Of a stretch of DNA of 64,000 nucleotides, positions 55,787 through 64,000 are shown piece by piece (position 1 is the stretch's first letter; the number at the start of each line of letters is the position of its first letter). Both the position numbers and the translations under genes were made by a program. The stretch is from contig NMRB01000051.1 of assembly GCA_002633025.1 (NCBI GenBank), forward strand, positions 133,129 to 197,128. Reading direction: 5' to 3'. This DNA comes from Notospermus geniculatus. Lineage: Eukaryota; Nemertea; Pilidiophora; Heteronemertea; Lineidae. The notes under the pieces are model-generated. The model did not search any database, was not told where the DNA came from, and worked only from the letters and a program-made list of their open reading frames with translations.

Positions 55787-57004
55787 TTTTGATTGAATAA
55801 GACTTGTCAGAGTGCCATTTCGTTACCCTGGGAAATTCCATCTTGGAAATCATCGAGTTCCAGCTACAATATAAACTGGAGATTCACCCCCAGTGTTTTG
55901 ATAAAACCAGAGTTACGAAACGTTGGTTAGCAACAGAGAAACACAAACAAATCCGCGACGCTGACTATCAACCTGGGGTGGCCGCATGCGCACTTGCGTT
56001 TTAACCAGGTTGATGACCAGCGCCGTCTTTTGCATTGCCGGTACCCCATTGAACAAACATTTTATTATAAAGCAGTCTAAATAATAAAATCAACTTTTCA
56101 CCGAGACTCCGAACAAAAAGATATGCTAATGAGGAACCTGCTGATGACGTCATGTTCTATTTTTGTTTTAACCAATGTTGGTGTCGCACCAAAGATTTGG
56201 AGGTCATGCTCTCCGCGGGAGAGGTCCAGTGACATGTTGCACGCCCGGAAACATGTGCTCTAAACTCCCACTTGCCTGTCCTATTCCCGAATCCGGAAAA
56301 ATGACCAAATCCTAAGTTGAAGATATCGCACGCTGTCATCCTTTGCCAGGCTCTGGAGTGGACAAGTCAGTAAATTCACATGGAAAGGAAGAATTTGAAC
56401 AGCTAAAGCGATGTGAAATGACGACGTGAATGAGGAACCGGATGAACTACATAATCCATGACGTGGCGCTGATGAACAACTCAGTCTAAAACATGAGGAC
56501 GAAAGTGAGGCTAACGTTATTTGCCATTTAATTCTGGAAACTACACCCTATTTCCAGCCCTAATATACCCGAAATAGTCCATTAATTTTCGAATTTTACA
56601 CGTTAAGACCGGTTTTGACTGTTTTGCACCAAAAACGCAAGGGCGAGGGTTTGATTGGTGACAAAGCATCCGATTCTGGGACGACTTAGAACTATGGGAA
56701 AACTTTGAACATTTGCATAGAAATATAATTCACCCCCCGCATTTTCCCCAGAAGGTACTGGAAGAAACCTTGTTTTTCAAAGCCAGCCAGAAACCCTGGT
56801 AACGAATTCACACTTATTGGCACTAAACTGTTACAAAGAAATACATGTATAATAGGAAGTTGTTTGGAAAATTGTTTATCAGTTTCTAACCAGATCGATG
56901 TTTGGCATAGTAACCAAGCAAAACAGAATATTCTGGAAAGTCATGTTAATCACGTATTTGTTGGGCACCAGGTGCTCTTTATTTTCATGCTTGATTTTCA
57001 GTTT
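55787..57004. other. Intergenic upstream of the FF-rich gene
   Basis: No exon supported. Plain AT-rich sequence and short frames. Confidence 0.3.
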
Positions 57005-57240
57005 CCAGAAAAAGCCCAGAAAAAGCAAATGCTAGTTTTTTTATGAATTCGGCCCATTGATGACACTGACATAAACACGATTTGGCTGATATTTATAAAG
57101 GCTAGCAAATGCTTTTACTTTAAATTTTGTAGTACATTTACATTGGACACTGCTGTGCAAATTGTAAGAAAAAGAATTTGTTAACTTTTATGAATACCAG
57201 CCATAGGGCCGAATTCATAAAAACTAGCATTTGCTTTTTC
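57005..57240. mobile_element. Nested copies of the CTAGCAAATGCTTTTACTT foldback family
   Basis: AAGCAAATGCTAGTTTTTTT with GAATTCGGCCCATTG on the left is mirrored by GGCCGAATTCATAAAAACTA with GCATTTGCTTTTTC on the right. Between them sits another diverged copy with GGCTAGCAAATGCTTTTACT. A further GCCCATTG end occurs near 57510. Confidence 0.65.
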
Positions 57241-57943
57241 TTGAAGAGGTATTTATAAAATTTCGCTTTTGCTTCATAGAACAAGTAACTCCCTATAAGA
57301 ATTAGCAGAAGCTTTGTCTTGCGAGCATTAGCTTCATCAGATAGAAAATCTTGCTTGGCTTTATAAGAAAAGGTCATTAGGTTAAGCAATTGATTATGAA
57401 TACATGTATATTTGTGAGCAAATTCTTTGGCTTGTGCTTCTCCTTGACAAGCAAAAGGTTGGCCTTGGGGCTTTGGCTTGTAAGCTTTTGCTATGTTTTA
57501 TAAATTCGGCCCATTGTGTCTGGCACCTTTTATGATATATCATTGGAAAGCACGAAACTTCATCGAGCTGCTCTACAAACAAGCGCCCAAATAGTGCTTC
57601 TTAATCGAGCGGCTCGATGAATGAACCCCGGGCCTGTTTCCCAAACTATTATAAATTTATTTTTGGGCAAGAGTGTACATGTAGACCTACTGAAGGCCTA
57701 AGACAATACACGGCTGCTGATGCGGTTAACTCCAATGTGCCAATATTTTGATTGGGGTTTGGTGGTATCGGGGTATTGGAGAAAGTGCCTGGGGAATGAG
57801 GCCGAGTCCCCCCCCCCCCTGAAGTCACCTTTGTGAACCCAATTGCCGCCAGGCTTGTTTTAATCTTATTCAGTCCAGGGGTTCGCTTGGCCTGCCGCCA
57901 TGACATTGATTTTGAAGTAAAAAGGGCTCTTGTATTCATCCCA

Positions 57944-58039
57944 GATTGAATGAAAGCTTTTAGCGTTTTCTTTCAAAAGTCCTCAATTGTCTCCACGAGT
58001 GAGGTGTTTCGCGAAGGGTCTTAGCACATCCATATAAGC
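57944..58039 (+). repeat. Dispersed repeat H, copy 1
   Basis: ATTGAATGAAAGCTTTTA at one end and GTCTTAGCACATCCATATAA at the other, with GTTTCGCGAAG before it. Shares plan with 61578-61668 and the tandem array at 59371-59585. Confidence 0.6.
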
Positions 58040-58531
58040 ATAAAGGAATCAACCATAAAGGTTCAACTTACAAATTTAGCATTTTATGAATGTGGACAGT
58101 ATCCCTTTAAACCTCCATTTGGTAAACCGAGCCTCAGAGAATATGTTGCAGAAATACACCTTCCCACATTGACTAATTTTACATAATCTTAGATCACCTG
58201 GTTAATCTGAGCCACTGACCTAATTACACCTCGCACCCCTCTGGTTATAAGTGAGTCATTCCAATCCTCTACACATTAGCAATCATGTGTATCAACACAA
58301 GGGGGAATGCATAATGGTTACGGCCCAAGCAGGCTGCAAACTTAGCATTGTAAAATCGTTAATTTTCATCGGATTTGAAAATTTAAAGCAGTTTTTTGAT
58401 ATAGCAAAGAATTCTCTGTTCAACTGCATAACTTTCCGGCAAGGCAACAGCCTATTTTCCACTGTTATAAATCAGGCAGAGAAGGAAAACAATAGGATTA
58501 CGCAATATCAACATCTTAGATCTCTTATCTA

Positions 58532-58561
58532 GACCCCTCTGAAACGCGTTTCAGAGGGGTC
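58532..58561. repeat. Perfect 30-bp palindrome without spacer
   Basis: GACCCCTCTGAAACG is followed immediately by its exact reverse complement. Perfect dyads of this size can be protein-binding sites or junctions; the function is unknown. Confidence 0.9.
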
Positions 58562-59215
58562 AAATGGGTTGTGGAGCCTAAGGGATGTAAATGTAATGTC
58601 AACAAATTTGCATTCTGACTCTTCCATATGATAGGAGAGATTCTTCTGCACGTTTACTGCAAATTTTGTTGAATTCCGACTAGTTGATCTTGTGATACAA
58701 AAGGACTGGAGAACCCCACGAACGATGTGAGCGCAGGGTCATTTGTGTAGATTTGAATAGGCTAATGTAATGTACATTTGCACGTGGAACACAATGAGGA
58801 CATCGCCACTTCTCCACGGAAAGATGTCGCTGCGACCGTATCAGGCCTTTTCATTGTCTTCAGGACGTCATCTCCATGGCAATACGAGGTGCGAGCATGT
58901 ACAACGTCACAGTGGAAAAGTGGATACGGTCGCAGCGCCACCCCGATGATAGAAACAAAATGGCTACAACCCCATCATTGTGCTGAAAATTGCTCTGTTA
59001 TCCTCAGAAATGGAATTCAAAGCATCAAGTTGACAGGTTCATGTACCCCTTCACCACAAAAAAAGTTGAAGCGCCTGCCTATTACGTAAAGCAAAAATTC
59101 AGGCAGTGAGAGACATCTGGTGGCAACACATGCACCATGAAGTGTATCCCTCAGTTAAGTTCATCGTTCGCAGTTAAACCTTTATGGTTGATTCCTTGAA
59201 GCGGCGAATCCACTC

Positions 59216-59332
59216 TCGCGATTTTGGCTTGAGACGGGGTTGCGGTCCCTTGCGATCACCTTATATGGCAATCGGAAGTCCTTATAAGGTAACCGCAAGG
59301 GAGCGCAACCCCGTCTCAAGCCAAAATCGCGA
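59216..59332. repeat. Near-perfect hairpin, ~50-bp arms
   Basis: TCGCGATTTTGGCTTGAGAC and the rest of the left arm (through ACCTTATA) are mirrored up to 59332 with about three mismatches around a 16-nt loop. It lies directly before the repeat H tandem array. Confidence 0.88.
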
Positions 59333-59370
59333 CAGTAGATCACCCGCTTTATGATACATGCATAAGGCAT

Positions 59371-59585
59371 CGTCGAGAAGATTCGCGAATCTTCGCGGAG
59401 GTTCTTAGCACATCCATATAAGCCACGGTCGAAAAGTTTCGCGAAACTTCGCGGAGGTTCTTAGCACATCCATATAAGCCACGGTCGAGAAGTTTTGCGA
59501 ATCTTCGCGGAGGTTCTTAGCACATCCATAAGCCACGGTCGAGAAGATTCGCGAATCTTCGCGGAGGTTCTTAGCACATCCATAT
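59371..59585 (+). repeat. Tandem array of repeat H, ~56-bp unit, 4 copies
   Basis: Each unit holds an inverted GATTCGCGAATC-type core, CTTCGCGGAGG, and TTCTTAGCACATCCATATAA then GCCACGG. The same TTCTTAGCACATCCAT motif occurs singly at 58018 and 61652. Open frames through it come from the regular unit length. Confidence 0.85.
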
Positions 59586-59600
59586 ATAACTATTGACACA

Positions 59601-60379
59601 TTTTATTATCGCGTTTAGATGTCAGCTGGTATACGTAACCCAAAAACTACTTCCGGAGAAGGCCTCGTTCCCAGTCATCGCGTACCTGCGAATCTCACTT
59701 CTGGGCTACTAGCCCACTGTACACGTCCTGTACATCGTCTGTATATACATTTTGCCAAATAATTCAAAAACTTGCGCATAGGAGCTGATTCAAATTTTCA
59801 CAGGCTCGATTGGCATTTGTTGTGAATATTGTGTTTGATTTTCATTAAATTCCAATTATTTGAATTCTTTTTATTTGCAATTTTCTCGGATAATGTAAAT
59901 ATCATACGAAATCGCCGCCATTTGACTGCCCTGAAACCAGTATCCTTACACCCCTGCCGGGAACGGTAAAAATCAGGCTAAAATAAAACGGGCCTAATAC
60001 ATGTAATACATGTATGGTTTAGACTACTATATTCCGATCAAAAGTAGCCAATTCTGAATAACCTACCCCATCTTGATAGCCCACATTTACATGTTACAGG
60101 GTGTTTTATTACGCACTACCAGCTCGTCCCATGGTCCCACCCTCCAGTTTTTCCTGGACCTAGCCCTTCTTGTCTGCAAGAGCCTAGTACGTATTAAGTA
60201 TCGCGAGATCTCGCAGAGACGGCGACGGGAACTAAGACTAATAGCCTAAGAGTATTATTCACAAGATAATATGCATAGATATTTCGTGACATACTCCTCA
60301 AATTCAAGTACGTCACAAATGTGTCGAGAATGATAAAGACTGGGGAGGGGGTTAGCACTTAAAGCTAAGGCTGATTGCA
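59601..60379. other. Intergenic, no gene seen
   Basis: Nothing recognised in this interval. Confidence 0.3.
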
Positions 60380-60510
60380 GATTATTGATAACGCGTACCC
60401 TTACCCAAACCCTTCTAGGCCTATACCTTCCATGGTAGATAATGCTAACCCTTACCTGAACCTTTCCAGGCCTAACCCTTCCATGATAGATAGTGCTAGA
60501 CCATTCTAGT
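60380..60510. repeat. Short minisatellite, ~55-bp unit
   Basis: Two to three units with CTAACCCTTACCTGAACC, CTTTCCAGGCCTAACCC and TTCCATGATAGATAGTGCTA. An inverted relative lies near 6700-6765. Confidence 0.65.
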
Positions 60511-60787
60511 TCTAAGTATATAGGATCCAAGAAGGCCGAAGATCTGCAATAAGCCTTAGCTTTTATATTTTACCCTGGGGAGGGTGATCGGGCAGGCAAG
60601 TGGACGATACGATAAATTGTGACCCTCCAGAGCAAAACCAGTCACATGTCGCTCAGAACGTGAGCCGCAACTCGGGAGTGGGACAAGTAAGTGGACAGGA
60701 CATTACTGTTTCTGATCATACCCCCAACCCATTATTTTCAACTCAGGATTTGGTCATTTTTTCCGAGTTCAGGAGTGGGACAGGTAA

Positions 60788-61553
60788 GGGACTGTAGCAA
60801 AAGTATTTTGAAGCCAAAAAAGACTAAATGTTTCGTTTGGGGGGGAGGGGGTCCAAGGGTCATTTCGTCTTGTTCATAAAAAGTGGCTTCACCCATAAAA
60901 TGTTCTGCAATGGATGAAAACGATCTTCCGACATTCAAAACTTCCTCATTATCAAATATCAGAGTCAGATTTTATTCTTTTCACAATAGCTGGTATAAAA
61001 TTCAGGGCTCATGCAGATACATCTAGATAGGTCTTCTTTGAGGGGAGGAAAGTGGCATTTCATTCTATAATTACATCACTTAAAGTGTTTTTCACATTGA
61101 ACTGGCCAAAGGTACTTAGTTGAACTCAAGAATGTGACCAGATCACATTTACCAAGAGGTAGTGGTGTTGCACAACCTGGGTTGAAAACAGATTATAGCT
61201 CTTTCATGGTGTCAGCCAAAGCTAATCAGCCATGACACTGGCTGCTGAGGGTTGTGCAACATTCTTATTTGTGATCATGCCATTACAGTTTAGTGACAAG
61301 AGGTCAGCCAAGTACCTTTGGCCAGTTCAATGTGAAAAACACTTTAACTTGCAATAATCATGACTATGGTACCGGTACCTACCAAAGGTATCCCTCTCTA
61401 CATGATCCCAAGAATTATCTTGGACATATTTACTTGCTGACCAGGTTGAAGCCAAAGTTGACCAAATTTAGTCTCTTGGGGGGAGGGAGGGGGTCAGCTG
61501 AGAGACTAAATCATTTAGTCTTTTTTCGCTTCACACACTTTTGCTACAGTCCC
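60788..61553. mobile_element. Harbinger-like TIR element with TAA target duplication
   Basis: Inverted ends GGGACTGTAGCAAAAGT and GGGACTGTAGCAAAAGTG are flanked by TAA at 60785-60787 and 61554-61556. Inner inverted blocks are also present: TTTTTCACATTGAACTGGCC near 61087 and its mirror near 61316. The 766-bp unit is therefore mostly foldback. No transposase frame. TAA duplication and G-starting ends fit PIF/Harbinger. Confidence 0.8.
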
Positions 61554-61577
61554 TAAGTGGGAGTTCAAAGTATGAAA

Positions 61578-61668
61578 ATTGAATGAAAGCTTTTAACACC
61601 TTTCCTTCACAAGACACTAATGACCCCACGAACGAGAAGTTTCGGGGAAGGTTCTTAGCACATCCATG
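61578..61668 (+). repeat. Dispersed repeat H, copy 2
   Basis: ATTGAATGAAAGCTTTTAAC, CCCCACGAACGAGAAGTTTC and GGTTCTTAGCACATCCATG in the same order as 57944-58039. Confidence 0.6.
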
Positions 61669-61780
61669 GTGTGATTATCGTAGGTTAAAAACATCAGGTG
61701 GTTTATTTAAGTCAAAGACATCTGTTGATTGAAAGGTCACGATTTCGAATAGCCCGTCAGGTGGGCTTTTTTGACTTATA

Positions 61781-61950
61781 CAGGTGTGAAGGGAAAGAAT
61801 GTCCTAGGAAAACATGTCCTGGGAACAAAAGATCATATTGTTACATTCAAATCTCTGGCGATTGGTTTCTATACCCATGCCGCTTATTCCGTCATTCAAC
61901 AATAGAAGTGGACACTTTTTACAGGGGGACACTCTTTACTGCTACACCTG
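61781..61950 (+). repeat. Direct repeat I, copy 1 (coding-like)
   Basis: About 170 bp starting CAGGTGTGAAGGGAAAGAAT, repeated at 62369-62541. In one plus frame both copies read CEGKECPRK, then a short variable stretch, then HSTIEVDTFYRGTLF. The frame is shared, but no exon borders or known domain are visible. Confidence 0.6.
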
Positions 61951-62290
61951 CCTTCCACGCGAACGAAAACTTGCAACAGTTCTGGCAAAACTGTCGCAAT
62001 AAACCTACCGATTGGTCTTCCACGTGAAAGAAAAAAAGGCAAAGGTCTGTTGTCTGCAAGCTCTTGTAACTGTTGAGCAAGTTACTGTCGCAAGTTTCTG
62101 TCGTGTGGCTCTTCCACGTGAAACAAAATTTGCTTGTGTGTATTGTCGACGACTGCCGCGTATTGTTCGAAAAGATTGCAAATATTTCTGGCGAGGAACA
62201 GAACATGTGCTATTCAAAGCAATAACTGTCGGACACTAAAATAACTGGCTGACAGAATCTTTAAAGGCCTCTTCCACGCTACAGAACTTG
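61951..62290 (+). repeat. CTTCCACG-led irregular repeats
   Basis: Words CTTCCACGTGAAA or close relatives occur near 61954, 62018, 62108 and 62272, each followed by a different AT-rich segment containing GTTGCAAG/TGTCGCAA words. Possibly a degraded tandem array; frames across it remain open. Confidence 0.4.
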
Positions 62291-62368
62291 ATCATGCAAC
62301 AGAGTGTCTGACAATTTTCCATACGTTTCCATAAGGAAAATTGCGACAGAAAACTTTCAGGTGGAAGA

Positions 62369-62541
62369 CAGGTGTGAAGGGAAAGAATGTCCTAGGAAAA
62401 ACTGTCCGGGGAACATAAGATCCTATTGTTACATTCTAATCTCTGACAATTGGTTTCTATACGCATGCCGCTTATTCCATCATTCAACAATAGAAGTGGA
62501 CACTTTTTACAGGGGGACACTTTTTACTGCTACACCGGCAT
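62369..62541 (+). repeat. Direct repeat I, copy 2
   Basis: Homologous to 61781-61950 with the same open frame. It ends just before the Helitron-type terminus. Confidence 0.6.
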
Positions 62542-62562
62542 TGGGCGCAGATTTATTTTCAA

Positions 62563-62590
62563 CTAGCTGATACCCGTGCTACGCACGGGG
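62563..62590 (-). mobile_element. Helitron-type 3' terminus
   Basis: On the minus strand a 7-bp hairpin CCCGTGC-GTA-GCACGGG (62589-62573) is followed six bases later by CTAG (62566-62563), and the next base is T. A terminal hairpin shortly before CTRR, with insertion next to T, defines Helitron 3' ends. The element would extend to higher coordinates; its 5' TC end was not located with confidence, and no Rep/helicase frame is present. Confidence 0.6.
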
Positions 62591-62659
62591 TATGTGCACG
62601 GGCATTCCCAAGGTCGGATCCGGGGGATACACCCCCTAATTTTGTTTAGAAAGGTATCA

Positions 62660-62835
62660 GGACATTTGGCCGTGCGGACATTTACCCCCTAGGACATCTG
62701 CCGCCTGGACATTTGCCCCTCCCCCGGACATTTACCCCCGTAGGACTTCTGCTCCCCTAGGACCAAGCTGGTCCCGGACATCCACCCCTGGACATTTACC
62801 CCTGTAGGACATCTACCCCATAGGACTTTTACCAC
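62660..62835. repeat. GGACATTTACCCC-type tandem repeat
   Basis: About ten short units alternating GGACATTTACCCC, TAGGACATCTGCC and similar variants, about 16-18 bp each. It lies within the probable Helitron body. Confidence 0.8.
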
Positions 62836-63274
62836 GGTTAGCAGGTTATTCATTTCGCCGAGTTTAGTTGCAAAAACGGCTTCAAAATGCAGTATTCACT
62901 TCATAAATAAGTTTGAAACCTGGCGCATCGTCTTTGTCACATAGTATAAACGGTGTATGCAGAAAACCGACTCATTATTCACGGCGGTTTCAGAGGAGAT
63001 GCGTGAAATTACGCAAATCGCCAATATATAGTGTAAGATTAATTAGGTCGCGGTGCATCCGGAAGATGGCGCTTGTGCATGGCGCCAGCGATGAGACCCG
63101 TGGCCGGATGAGATTCGCAAAAAATGAATGATACCGGTAACTTTTTTCCTGTGGCATACTCGGTTTTAAGACATAGCTGAACATAATCCTCGTATCCGAA
63201 ACCCCCCTGATACCAAATTTCACGTCATTTGGTCGCGCGGTTTCCGAGGAGATGCTGCCACAAAACCCAGACGT

Positions 63275-63356
63275 TAAGCATAATAATATATAATATAAAT
63301 ATAATATAATATAATATAATATAATAATAATAATATAATATAATATATAGATAGAT
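63275..63356. repeat. ATAAT microsatellite
   Basis: Irregular (TATAA)n/(ATAAT)n run ending in GATAGATAGGGAGGTTTCGCAA. The last part resembles the TAGGGAGGTTTCGCAA terminus of foldback family A. Confidence 0.85.
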
Positions 63357-63370
63357 AGGGAGGTTTCGCA

Positions 63371-64000
63371 AGCGCCCCGCATGTCCGACGACCCGGTCAC
63401 TACAACTGAAACGCAATTTGATTGGCTAAAGGTAAAGCACGTTGGGGCCAAACCACGTGCATTTGTTTATATTTACCGCAGTCAAATTGCATGAAGTTGA
63501 ATTTCGTCCTTCGTTTTTCGTCAGCGAAAATGGGCGAACAACGCTGGCGAGAAGATTCTAGTCATCGGCGTCCGGCGCTCACTTGGCGTCAACAGCCGAT
63601 TTTGTTTTAGTCGCTTGCGATATTTCCTAGTGTGTGCTTGCTTAATTTAAGCTAGAAAAAGGTAAAAAGATAAACAACAGCGTAGATACAATTAAAGTGA
63701 CTTTTAATAAATAAACCATTCCATTCACTGAAATATTTCACATCCATTACCATTGCAATGCCTTGAAAAGAGCATCCCGCATACCTCGGACATTCCGAAG
63801 CACGCCGGATACTTGAACGAAGCGCTGCCCGAGAAACGAATTCGCAGCAAAACCGACGATATTAACAGTTACACAACGTTGTCAATTTTAGAGATACATG
63901 TACATTGTACATGTAGTGAGAACCTAATTACTGGTCGTACTTACTGTTAATCACTGATGTATTAGTAGAATATATTAGCTACTTGGCACACACCAGTTTA
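63371..64000. other. Window end, no gene recognised
   Basis: TTTCGTCCTTCGTTTTTCGT at 63505-63524 resembles the right arm of foldback family A, so a degraded copy may span 63355-63530. No exon is supported. Confidence 0.35.

Noticed and set aside
59405-59599. 64-codon minus frame with repeated GCAKNLREDS
   Set aside because: It is produced by the tandem unit of repeat H, not by a gene.
1-64000. CRISPR arrays, prophage, integrons or bacterial operons
   Set aside because: None of the tandem arrays has equal direct repeats with unique spacers. Gene density, splice signals and transposon types are those of an animal genome.

Overview
The window looks like nuclear DNA from a marine invertebrate animal. 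There are no operons or bacterial gene spacing. Recognisable coding pieces are exon-like, with GT/AG borders. Short words such as TACATGTA and TAGGCCTA recur throughout, and terminal-inverted-repeat (TIR) elements, a tRNA-derived SINE and a Helitron-type end are scattered across it. An amphioxus, echinoderm or lophotrochozoan source would fit; the sequence alone does not decide. No bacterial, plasmid, phage or CRISPR features were seen.

The first 45 kb is gene-poor and dominated by miniature inverted-repeat elements, many with long, nearly self-complementary arms. Two foldback families are multi-copy: one of about 390 bp (at 5.9, 8.9, 11.6, 12.0 and 33.7 kb) and one of about 125 bp (at 9.4, 10.1, 13.4 and 26.1 kb). 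Others carry diagnostic target-site duplications: TTA/TAA (Harbinger-like, 3.2 and 60.8 kb), TTAA (piggyBac-like, 42.6 kb) and 9 bp (Mutator-like, 51.0 kb). Minisatellites, perfect hairpins and one perfect 98-bp-arm palindrome (33.0 kb) fill further space. Possible isolated exons lie at 27.2, 36.6 and 43.5 kb.

The two best genic regions are on the minus strand. At 46.3-49.8 kb a PAN/apple-like exon is followed by two related, divergent olfactomedin-like terminal exons in tandem. Both have acceptors in the same phase, so they may be alternative 3' ends of one secreted protein. The signal-peptide exon at 43.5 kb has the splice phase this family would need but lies downstream of these exons, so it would belong to another copy.

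At 53.2-55.8 kb lies the most striking locus: an apparently intronless, TATA- and CCAAT-driven gene for a highly repetitive protein. It has about 85 unique residues, then about 15 blocks of a 14-residue unit built on FFFF, then about 43 copies of a 9-residue unit of the type GKQNGGQFF. I recognise no family for it.

Three single-N positions (9941, 15292, 54159) are each flanked by a duplicated copy of the adjoining sequence, which points to unmerged contig ends. The duplications at 9.3-10.6 and 14.6-16.0 kb, and part of the repeat array in the FF-rich gene, may therefore be assembly artefacts. A 124-N gap lies at 26855-26978.
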